DNA from: Cymbomonas tetramitiformis
Lineage: Eukaryota; Chlorophyta; Pyramimonadophyceae; Pyramimonadales; Pyramimonadaceae
DNA: 30,043 nucleotides
Direction: 5' to 3'
Assembly (NCBI GenBank): GCA_001247695.2
Contig: LGRX02009983.1
Span: 1-30,043, forward strand
Within the stretch, counting starts at the first letter, position 1, and each line of letters begins with the position of its first letter. Positions 9,901-16,784 of the stretch are shown here, one piece after another. The position numbers were made by a program, and so were the translations under genes. The notes below the pieces were generated by a model. It was not told where the DNA came from and made no database searches. It saw only the letters and a program-made list of their open reading frames with translations.

Positions 9901-11522
9901 CACCAAGCCTACGCGCAGGACCACCCCTCTGCCCACTGAGCCTCACTGGGCCACCTGAGCCCCTCTGCGGCTGCCCCGCCGGCGCGCTGCTGCTGTGTCT
10001 CTGAAGCCGGCTCACCTCCGCCACTTGAGTCATCTCTTCACCACCAAGCCCACATTCGGAACCACCCCGCTGCCCTCTACCCACCCTAAAGCCTGGTCTC
10101 AAGAGAGCTTGACCACCCACGCCACGGCCACAATCCCCAAGGGCTGTCCCAAGGGGCTTAGAATGATAAATTGGGTTGCCCTCATCCGAACCTGCGCCCC
10201 CGCCACTGACTTGCGCCTGCAACCCTCTACCCCCAGCACCAACTCCATGTGAGTGAAGCCCTTACACGGAATGCCTTGCGAGGAAACTGCAAACTTGAGC
10301 AATGCGTTCCACACTTGCCCTACAATTGGCGTGCCGCACTTGTTCCTACTTGGGGTCCCATCCCCACAGTAGCCTGTGTGTCCCAAGCCCTCCCAGTGGC
10401 CGATAGTTCACCATCCGGTCGTCGCCTTCCTGACAGTTGCACACTGTTAGCTCCGGCACGGCCAGCAACCCCACCCCGTGGTACGGAAGTTGATGACACG
10501 CCAACCGCTCCCGTGCAACCTGTTGTAAGTGGGCATCGCGGCCGGGATGGGCCTCTGGGCTTTTAGGGGCCCGGCATGTGTCAACTCCACCCACAAGCCT
10601 CCCCACATCTCCCTCGCCACCCTCATCAATACCCCCCATGCAAACAACCCCCCCAAGAAGGTTGGCCACCCGCCTGCTCGTCCCCATCAAAGTGGCCACC
10701 CCCCCTCAGCCAAGGCCATTGCTTGCTCCGGCGAGGCCCCACTCTGCTCCTGAGTCCAGACCCCACCCTCTGGGCCCGGCGATGAAAGGTCCTCCCATTC
10801 CGCCAAGATATCCGGGACGCTTGCACTGTGTATGCCAAGTGTCAACTAGACCGAGCATCGAAGGTGCCCTATGCCGACATAGAATCCGAGGTAAGGCATC
10901 CTACTCATGACCAGGTGGAGATAGAAGGCGATCATGAAGCATGCTAGATGGGGGGCTCGGGGGTGGGATGCGGTGCTCGATTGCTCTCTACAGTTTATTG
11001 GAAGAATATTTTCCGGAAGCAGTGCTTCTAAAAGCCGCACAACAGTTGATGCTCCAGGTGCGGCGGTCCGCGATGTCGCCACAAGGCATGCGCGGTGGTT
11101 GTCACCATAGGAGTGCATTGACTAAGATCCGGCTGGTCAATCGGGGGGAGGCTTGCGTTGATACAATCCGACAAATCGGTCATCATGGTTTGAGTAATTG
11201 AATGTCCTTCCATTTGCATTGCCTCGAGTATGCAGGCAGCTCCCACGGATAAGCATGCGCCATCTTGTGAAGACACATTGTGCCACTTCTCAATCATTTT
11301 GCCCGAGCTCTCTTCTTGAGCTCTTCCTTGGTTTATGGGAAGTGTGTCTAACGGGTTGAGAAAGTTGAATATTCGATGAGAAGGAAATGAGTTGGCGTGC
11401 TTGTTTCCATGATTCAGGCGGTTGAAACACAAGGGAGTGATGTAGACTATACAGAAGTTGTGAAGGCTTTGGAAGCTAAAGCGGGAACTCAGTTGGTACC
11501 TAACCCAAGATCTCGCTTATAA
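3942..11522 (+). CDS. 3-hydroxyisobutyrate dehydrogenase family protein, 11 exons, complete
   Basis: Exons: 3942-3994, 4222-4281, 4367-4448, 4647-4769, 5292-5397, 5522-5619, 5895-5978, 8431-8498, 9107-9166, 10994-11057 and 11418-11522. They total 903 nt: 300 codons plus TAA. Every intron is GT-AG and all phases agree. The protein starts with the Rossmann motif FIGLGAMG (NAD(P) binding), followed by VIFTCLP and DCTSGEP. The substrate loop is [20 protein letters not shown]. The catalytic Lys is in GSGHAIK at the end of exon 6, next to the NN in exon 7. Exon 8 carries NNASGRS, exon 9 [13 protein letters not shown], and the last exon [11 protein letters not shown]. The length matches the family (about 290-300). 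The family oxidises beta-hydroxyacids such as 3-hydroxyisobutyrate (valine catabolism) or reduces semialdehydes; the exact substrate is not shown. No targeting peptide is seen from this ATG, but an upstream exon cannot be excluded. The introns of 2452 and 1827 bp are filled with repeats. Confidence 0.93.
6221..6765. repeat. Degenerate ~200-bp tandem repeat, about three units, in intron 7
   Basis: The phrase CTCGCACCTCGTTGT recurs at about 6227 and 6629, with a related GGCACCTCGTTTTT at about 6430, giving a spacing near 200 bp. A second phrase pair, CCCTGTGGTACCTTTTTGGC (about 6491) and CCCTTTGGTATCTTTCTGGC (about 6699), confirms the period. The units are diverged and show no stable reading frame. 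This looks like a small satellite-type array inside the dehydrogenase gene. Confidence 0.65.
7125..7252. repeat. 32-bp perfect tandem repeat, four copies, in intron 7
   Basis: The 32-bp unit starts AAACACTTGGCATCTTCCTC and occurs at 7125, 7157, 7189 and 7221, the last copy slightly short. The copies are identical, so the expansion is recent. The array lies just beyond the end of the antisense non-LTR reverse transcriptase remnant and inside the 2.45-kb intron of the dehydrogenase gene. Because 32 is not a multiple of three, it is unlikely to be coding. Confidence 0.95.
7546..7638. repeat. Dispersed repeat, copy 1 (~93 bp), part of the LINE remnant
   Basis: This stretch is repeated at 10731-10823 with scattered substitutions. 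Shared blocks include CTCTGCTCCTGAGTCCAGAC and TCCGCCAAGATATCC. Copy 1 overlaps the non-LTR reverse transcriptase remnant, so copy 2 in intron 9 probably marks a second fragment of the same family. Confidence 0.85.
7705..7788. repeat. 21-bp tandem repeat, four copies, in intron 7
   Basis: Units TTCCATTGTCAGACCATCAG(T) start at 7705, 7726, 7747 and 7768 with a few substitutions. On the minus strand they read as repeats of METDDL, because 21 is a multiple of three. They sit at the upstream edge of the antisense reverse transcriptase remnant. There is no evidence that they are translated. Confidence 0.88.
8509..8807. repeat. Degenerate ~35-bp minisatellite, about eight units, in intron 8
   Basis: Successive units of about 34-36 bp share the pattern CACCTCCCCACTGCG-ACACCGATCAATGCG. 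The unit core ATCAATGCG or a variant recurs at roughly regular intervals (near 8530, 8705 and between). The array begins right after exon 8 (ends 8498) and fills half of the 608-bp intron 8. The units are diverged, so the array is older than the 32-bp array in intron 7. Confidence 0.7.
8871..8967. repeat. 49-bp tandem duplication in intron 8
   Basis: The sequence starting AAGAATTGTCTTGGCTTGAC at 8871 is repeated from 8920 as AAGAATTGGCTTGGCTTGAC, followed in both by AGTGCATTTAGATGTA. Only a few positions differ. It is non-coding and lies between the minisatellite and exon 9. Confidence 0.9.
9791..10088. repeat. 150-bp tandem duplication, C-rich, in intron 9
   Basis: Unit 1 (9791-9940) and unit 2 (9941 to about 10088) both carry GAGCCCCTCTGC, CCGGCGC and CTTCACCACCAAGCC-like blocks in the same order. 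The copies differ by substitutions and small gaps. It lies in the 1827-bp intron 9 of the dehydrogenase gene. The long minus-strand open frame over it is repetitive and I do not regard it as a gene. Confidence 0.78.
10731..10823. repeat. Dispersed repeat, copy 2 (~93 bp) of the LINE-associated sequence
   Basis: This is homologous to 7546-7638. No reverse transcriptase motif could be read around this copy. Flanking sequence in intron 9 (about 10100-10990) is C-rich and otherwise unassigned; it may be further debris of the same element. Confidence 0.8.
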
Positions 11523-12108
11523 GCGCAATGAAGATTGAGTGTAGTGCACTTATTTTTGCTAAGGAACCGCAAAGGTAAACAACATTTACAAAATGATGGA
11601 TAGAAGCTGGTGACACTTTGCACATCACCTATGACACACTATGACGCCTAGACGATAATTCGTTTACCGATCCGCTATTTACGTTGTTAGATCTCGGAGA
11701 TTTCAGAGCGTTGCACACCTCACCGAAAAATACAGAGTGTATCGCTGCAAAAAAAGGAGAGGGGCTGCCGCATCAGTATTTTTTGTAAAACATGCATATT
11801 TATCGCTCTGAGAAGTGGCGAGATATGGGATGGCGTTGAGATTGAGATAACCGCGGGAGTATGCCGTTGGTTTGCTAGTTTTCCGAGCGCTGGCTAATTT
11901 TCACTTTCGCGAGAAAACACACCATTTTGTTTTGAAGGGCTTAGAACGGTTTGAAGTCTTTTCAGACGTTTGTTTACGAGTTTTTTGAGGATCGCATCTT
12001 TTCACATTTCTCCCTTGCGGCAAAACGTAAAGGGACGAAAGTCATTTTTCCTCAGCAGTCGAATTATCGCTAATTGACTCGATTTTGGGTTTCAAGCATT
12101 TACCGTGG
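11523..12108. other. Intergenic stretch downstream of the dehydrogenase gene, no gene seen
   Basis: This follows the TAA of the dehydrogenase gene and must include its 3' UTR. I found no coding motif, no clear tandem repeat and no terminal repeat here. Confidence 0.5.
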
Positions 12109-12303
12109 CTAGGCACTACTAAACCTCCATTTCCCCGCAGTTCTAATTACCCAAATCCCACAAGTGTGGTCATCCATTTGTTGTCTTAGTGTCGACACAT
12201 CCACTTTCCATCCTTTACCGTTCATTGTCGTATGGTGCTTCCTCAGCCAGGAGGAAAGTGCAACCTCCAGCTTGTCTTGTGTTCCGGAAGCTGCCTCCGC
12301 CAC
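12109..12303 (-). pseudogene. Fragment resembling the C-terminal core of a Ulp1-type cysteine protease
   Basis: The minus-strand frame contains GWKVDVSTLRQQMDDHTCG followed by IWVIRTAGKW. In Ulp1/SENP (C48) peptidases the active-site Gln and Cys lie in a Q-x(4-6)-CG-x-(W/F)-(V/I) block near the C-terminus, which this matches (QMDDHTCGIWV). The His-Asp part of the triad, expected about 60-100 residues upstream, was not found, and the frame becomes low-complexity upstream. Such proteases are common in DNA transposons (MULE, CACTA), so a transposon remnant is more likely than a host gene. It rests on about 30 residues only. Confidence 0.35.
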
Positions 12304-12322
12304 AGGTCAGACGGGTTTGTGT

Positions 12323-12378
12323 CGGGGAGGGGGGGATTGGGGTTGGAGGGAGGGAGGAGGAGGAGGGAGGAGGGGGAG
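12323..12378 (+). other. G-rich polypurine tract, possible G-quadruplex
   Basis: Some 55 bases on the plus strand are almost only G and A, with many runs of three to seven G separated by short loops. This fits the G3+N1-7 pattern for quadruplex formation. The other strand is a polypyrimidine tract. Its role is unknown. Confidence 0.7.
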
Positions 12379-12940
12379 ACACAATCTCTATTTGTCGGTC
12401 TCTCCTCTTCACATGATGATGATAATGCTGATGGATGATCGGGGGGGGGGGTTATTTTCCCCCACCGGTACGTTCACGTACCCCTATATAAGTATATATT
12501 TACCCTAGGTTGGTGCTAACGCGACCCCCGTTATAACGTACGTTTTAACGTCAAAGGGAGTACACGTTATAACATCATTGTTACTAAGACCTGCTTTGGA
12601 AGCGCCTGGAGTCTACACTCAGGTGCGTCTCTTCGTACTAGACTTCATATATGATATTATATCACTTACGCTATCATGCCATTACTTCATATATCACTCA
12701 CTTAATCATTCTTAGGCAACGAAGAGGCTTCCGTCATATGCAAAATATGAAATGTCTGATGGTCTGAAAGATAATGCCTGACTCCACACTTATTTGATAA
12801 CTAGATACCCACTTTACTTATTACGTACAAACCTATAGTGTGTATTCACTAGCACTAAAAAGCTCAATAGGTAAACACTTCAAGACGGCGAATAACACGT
12901 CCCATGGAGCTCACTTCTCCCGGTGGCAAAGATGCAGATG

Positions 12941-13243
12941 TCACAGGTGCCTGCCTCCGTTCCTGGCTAGAGGCGATCCAAGATGCACGAGCAATAGAGC
13001 GAGAGATCTCTCGTCACGGGTGCCTGTGGCGACGATCTCCGCTCCCTCTCTCTCTTCTCGCCAGGCATCTTCCCAGCCATCATTAAGCTCAAGTCCTTCA
13101 CTCCAAGGAATCACTTCCACGTTTCGTTCAACGTGCTCAAGCTTTTCGGGTTGCAGGGAGTTCCAACAAACGTACATTCGGGACTCCACGTTGTCCCAAA
13201 GCAACCTGTTCCTATTCCGATCTTCGATAAAGTTCATCATCAT
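12941..13243 (-). other. Unrecognised minus-strand coding-like segment
   Basis: An open frame of 100 codons with a protein-like composition includes LLWDNVESRMYVCWNSLQ and an acidic stretch with WEDAWREER. I do not recognise a family. A second protein-like stretch on the same strand, around 13510-13622, reads VTVIKPFEPGYTPTELEKQ after an AG acceptor-like site. Together with the Ulp1-like fragment at 12109-12303 these could be parts of one decayed minus-strand transposon gene, but no splice path was established. Confidence 0.2.
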
Positions 13244-13622
13244 AATAATAATATAACATTTACGCTGAGAATAATGACAATGTCACGAGTCCACTGTAAT
13301 CCTGCAAGCAGGCAACTGAAGAACAGAGGGAGCTGGATCTTGTGACCCCGCTCAGCAGAACCTGCACCTGCAACTTGTGCACACCCTCGCATGCCCACTA
13401 GCTGCAACTATTTCACTCCAGAGCCGTACAAAAACCAAAAGTACGCTGCGGAAACGTGCTTCGCTGTCTCCCCCGCCGTCTCATGTGAGAATACACCACG
13501 TTTCATCTTGTATTCCAAAGCTAAATCTCTGCGGCACTCCTCTTCGCCACCGCCGCACAACATCCATCTTCGTATGCTTGCTTCTCAAGCTCGGTTGGTG
13601 TATATCCTGGCTCAAAGGGTTT

Positions 13623-14003
13623 GATCACAGTGACCCTAGTGTGAAATCCAAATATCACATGAACGCGGTCACATGGGTAAGATATATACATTCCTTAAGT
13701 ATGGGGATACTTTCGCATTTTGGGCGTAAGTCTTGGTCAATTTTTAAGCTTCGAAGCTAGATCCTTGCTTTGGTGAGCACTTCAGTACTTGCATATGACT
13801 TCCGAGTGTCCTTGAGAATTTTGGGAGAATTTTTGAACGATTAGAACTACCACTAGAGATTCTAGAATACGATTTTCAGACCTAAATTTGATGAAAATTG
13901 CTCCGCGGTACATGTGGAATGTTGAGGTCCACCGGAAGCGAGTCCCAACTATTAGTTGTGAGTAGTTGTGCTAGTTATACGTGCATCGTCTTTTCGTCAT
14001 TAC
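13623..14003. other. Stretch without recognisable features
   Basis: This is mixed-composition sequence before the LTR at 14004. I see no coding motif, terminal repeat or tandem array in it. Confidence 0.45.
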
Positions 14004-14214
14004 TGCTGGATTTGACACTGTGACACCCGAAACTGTCGCATGTCACTTCCTATAGTAGGTTGGGTGACCGTCACCAGTAATAGTGAAACACCCGTTAGGT
14101 ATTTATGTATACCTCACTTTTATCAAACACACTTTATCGTTCTGATTCTTTAACCCTCAACTCAGGGTCTATCTCAACTAGCTAGATATATACAGCAGAA
14201 TTATATATCTAACA
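14004..14214 (+). mobile_element. Putative Copia-type LTR (solo or 5' LTR), 211 bp
   Basis: It starts TGCTGGATTTGACAC and ends ATATCTAACA. It is followed at once by GGTTCGGTGTGCCAGG, closely similar to the sequence after the LTR at 26659-26849 (GGTTATGGTGCGCCAGG). Both LTRs share an early GGAT(A/T)TGACA...TGTCACTTCC block. No matching second LTR was found in the window. An alternative is that the TGTGACACCC at 14018 is the outer end of the 3' LTR of the minus-strand gypsy element, running to 14913. Confidence 0.5.
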
Positions 14215-14540
14215 GGTTCGGTGTGCCAGGGGCACGACGACAGATGCTCGGAAATATGTTTTTGATTGAACGTGCAAAGGTACACAATTCGGATTTTATA
14301 ATATACTGGATCAGGGCCAGATTGAGGTACAAACGATAATTCGGTTCCGAGTTCTGAAGGCTAAACACTTCTCAAGAGCTCCACTTATTCACTCGTCACT
14401 CAGGTTGCAGGGTCAACCACTCGACAGCCGATGTCACACTTCGGCTCAACGTTCAATTCCCGATCCGATCTCATTTCTAATTCCGATTCGTCATTCTCGA
14501 TTCAGATGTTATGCCGACAGACTGACACGATGACTGCTTC

Positions 14541-14870
14541 ACAGTACTGTCATACTACTGTACTGTCATACTGTCATACTGTCATAGCGTCATACTGTCA
14601 TACTGTCATAACCTTGATATCTGATATTCGATTTCATTGTCTTTTCAACCCCGATGCGAATCTGACCATTCTTCGAGGGTCTGACTGAGTTCCACGATGA
14701 CACCCCCCACAGTACTGTCATACTACTATAGTGTCATACTGTCATGCTGTCATAGTGTCATAGTGTCATAGTGTCATACCCCGGACATCTGGTATTCATT
14801 CTCATCGTGATTTCAAGCCCAATTTCACTGTCATCGTGCCAATCCCAGATTACCCCCGATGACACACATA
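14541..14870. repeat. 168-bp tandem duplication containing GTCATA/GTCATACT short repeats
   Basis: Two units start ACAGTACTGTCATACTACT at 14541 and 14709. Each then carries a run of TGTCATAC/TGTCATAG words spaced about 10 bp, an ATCTGATATTC or ATCTGGTATTC block, and ends near GATGACAC. The two units are diverged. The array lies downstream of the gypsy pol and could belong to its 3' LTR or UTR. Confidence 0.75.
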
Positions 14871-14913
14871 CGGACACATAGGCATATCGGCTCACGCTGT
14901 GCCTCCGGGCACA

Positions 14914-14931
14914 ACTCTCCCCCCCTTAGGA
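14914..14931 (-). promoter_or_regulatory. Candidate polypurine tract of the minus-strand gypsy element
   Basis: On the minus strand this reads as AAGGGGGGAGAG-type purine sequence about 170 bp past the pol stop codon, immediately before TGTGCCCGG. That is the order expected for a polypurine tract followed by an LTR beginning with TG. It is unconfirmed because no second LTR is visible for comparison. Confidence 0.35.
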
Positions 14932-15101
14932 GTGGTCTACCTCCTGGGATCACTCCGCTAAGGTACCCATCTAAGTTCCGGTTCTTAGGTTTTCTGGTTC
15001 CTTGTTGTTTCCAGTTCTTAGGTTCTCTGGTCCCTCTTCGAGCATAGTTTGCCTGCCGCTACCAGGGCACCACTTTCAAGAAGAAGGGTGCCACTTGGAA
15101 T

Positions 15102-16781
15102 CTAAAGCGGGTCTTCAGTTTTGCGGAGGCGTAAATGTCGGAAAAGTTGTCGTAGCAGAAGTGCTGGCACGGGATATACACTCGCAGATCGGCCCGCTCC
15201 AGTCTGCTGCGGGTGAGGTCCAAGCTGAGCAGTCTCTGGATGAGCACCGGTTGCCCATCTGCACGCACACGGTGTTGAAGTAGTACAGCGTAGCAGGGGC
15301 GAGGGTGGCGCTGAGTTCGTCCATATGCAGGTGGGCTTCATGTACTGCGTACCGTACATGCAGTAGGTACATACCAGCGGAGGAGGGAGCTGGCGCATCA
15401 TAGGGCGAAGCCGTAGCGCGTTAGGGAAGCGACCTCTGGGGTTTTCCATGAAACAATGTTTCGGCTCCAGGTAGTCAATGATCTGCAATGCTCGTCGTAC
15501 GATTTTGTCAGCCTGGGGAAGGTCAGGGGGTCCACCAGTGGTGCGCGCTTGACTGTACTGCCTGCAGGGGGGACTTGCCCAAACGACATCGAAGAATCCA
15601 GGCGGGTATTGTTTGTAGTTCCATTGCAGGATGTCACACACATGAGTGGGTTGCCAGATATGCCCGGAGTCGAGGGTCACCACTGAAGCAGAGGGAAAGC
15701 AATTTAGGAATTCCCTCTCTACTGAGCCAGTACCGCTGAAAAGTACGAGAATCCTGGGCGTGCGGGTTGCTTTCGTCTGTATCGCCAGCAGCTCTGTCAC
15801 CAGTGCCAACGACCCATCTTCCACGCGCTCTTGGCGTTCCCACGGCAGGGGGGTATCATATTCCATCTGTTCGAGCTGGTCCAGTTCATCGCAGGGATTA
15901 GTGATGAGGTGGGCCAGTGTCATTCCGGCTTGAGCGGAGTGACGACCACGTTGCTCGCGTCGCCGAGTGGCTTCGTCGCGAACTTGCGCTTCCATGTGCA
16001 GTCTCGCTTGCTCGAATTCACGAAGCTGCTGAAGTGGACCTCCGCGTTCAAGTTTGTCACGCGTCCTCCATTGGTCGTGAGCTTTGGAGTAGCCAGTCCA
16101 GCGAACCTTCCACTCTTCCACCTCTTTTCCTCGAACAGACCGCACTCGACGTGCAAGAATGCGCTCAACGTGTGCTTCCTTCTGACCGTCCACTATCACC
16201 TCTTCAGGTACTGCTAGGTGATCGCGTGCGGCGAAAGCATCTTGACCGCTGGTGTACGGTTTGAGGCGATGTTGAGCGAACACGTCGTGAATCCGCCAGT
16301 GAGGAGGAAGGCGTAGGCGGTAGGCTACTGGGGCTCCTCTGTCGGCCTCTGGCATGGTCATCTGTACATCGCTGAAGAAGCGTTCGGTCACAGGGACTGG
16401 TCCATGCCAGCGCTTGGTCAGTTTCCTGCAGATTGAGCGATCCATCACCTTCTCCGTAAGGTGTTTCGCCTCTATCCAGACCAGATCTCCAACAGCATAC
16501 TCCCGCTGCCCGTGCCTGCGATCAAACTGTTCGCGCTGTCGCTGTTGAGCCAGCTCTAACCGCTGTCTGGCGTCCCGCAGCTGCGACGAAAATTTCACGG
16601 CCACTTCGTGTGCGGTGCCTACTCCCCCAGTTCGTCGTCCAGCGGTGGACTGTGCGGCCTCCAGGAAAAGGTCTAACTGCGACAGCGGCGAGAACCCAAA
16701 CACCAGTTCAAATGGCGTGAAGCCAGTAGATTCACTCCTGGAGTCATTGGTCGCGAACTCCACGTTAGTGGTGAACAGATC
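15102..16781 (-). CDS. pol: Gypsy pol, second part: integrase C-terminus, chromodomain, C5-type methyltransferase
   Basis: This is in frame with the first part, directly after the TGA; the first ATG is at 16763. Residues below count from it. EFATNDSRSESTGFTPFELV (2-21) is the classic end of the integrase core. The C-terminal domain follows, with RRHGQREYAVGDLVWI and RHGP-like WHGPVPV. A chromodomain lies at about 188-250 (AHVERILARR, then EWKVRWTGYSKAHDQW). A linker of about 85 residues follows, then a C5-cytosine-type methyltransferase at about 335-545, ending at the natural TAG/TGA-type stop near 15102. Chromodomains direct integration to marked chromatin. The second methyltransferase as a C-terminal extension is highly unusual. 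If TGA is not read through, this part is not translated. Confidence 0.88.
   Translation of the reverse strand, partial: DLFTTNVEFATNDSRSESTGFTPFELVFGFSPLSQLDLFLEAAQSTAGRRTGGVGTAHEVAVKFSSQLRDARQRLELAQQRQREQFDRRHGQREYAVGDLVWIEAKHLTEKVMDRSICRKLTKRWHGPVPVTERFFSDVQMTMPEADRGAPVAYRLRLPPHWRIHDVFAQHRLKPYTSGQDAFAARDHLAVPEEVIVDGQKEAHVERILARRVRSVRGKEVEEWKVRWTGYSKAHDQWRTRDKLERGGPLQQLREFEQARLHMEAQVRDEATRRREQRGRHSAQAGMTLAHLITNPCDELDQLEQMEYDTPLPWERQERVEDGSLALVTELLAIQTKATRTPRILVLFSGTGSVEREFLNCFPSASVVTLDSGHIWQPTHVCDILQWNYKQYPPGFFDVVWASPPCRQYSQARTTGGPPDLPQADKIVRRALQIIDYLEPKHCFMENPRGRFPNALRLRPMMRQLPPPLVCTYCMYGTQYMKPTCIWTNSAPPSPLLRCTTSTPCACRWATGAHPETAQLGPHPQQTGAGRSASVYPVPALLLRQLFRHLRLRKTEDPL
15129..15761 (-). other. 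C5-cytosine methyltransferase-like domain at the end of gypsy pol
   Basis: Motif I (SAM binding) is RILVLFSGTGSVE. Motif IV is VVWASPPCRQYSQA, with the PC catalytic Cys dipeptide. Motif VI is FMENPRG, with the ENV-type Glu in an ENP variant. A cysteine-rich CTYCMYGTQYMKPTCIWTN segment and a YPVPALLLRQLF C-terminus follow. The target-recognition region is very short compared with Dnmt1 or bacterial Dcm enzymes. The combination SPPC...YS plus ENP is a divergent branch of the C5 methyltransferase superfamily. Key residues look intact; the base modified and the site recognised are unknown. I recall reports of C5 methyltransferases captured by LTR retrotransposons of some algae and dinoflagellates, which supports the reading. 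Confidence 0.8.
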
Positions 16782-16784
16782 TCA
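16782..16784 (-). other. In-frame TGA stop splitting the gypsy polyprotein
   Basis: The frame reads ...GTG GAG GAC TGA GAT CTG... and continues open for 559 codons on the same frame. Related integrases typically have Trp before this Asp, so a TGG to TGA transition is the simple explanation. Trp elsewhere in the frame is coded by TGG, giving no reason to think TGA is sense in this genome. Confidence 0.9.

Noticed and set aside
9743..10222. Minus-strand frame of 159 codons rich in Gly, Arg and Ser
   Set aside because: It translates the 150-bp C-rich duplication in intron 9; its composition and repetition come from the DNA repeat.
16782..16784. Alternative genetic code with TGA as Trp
   Set aside because: Trp is coded by TGG throughout the same frame and the dehydrogenase gene needs no reassignment; one isolated TGA is better explained by mutation.
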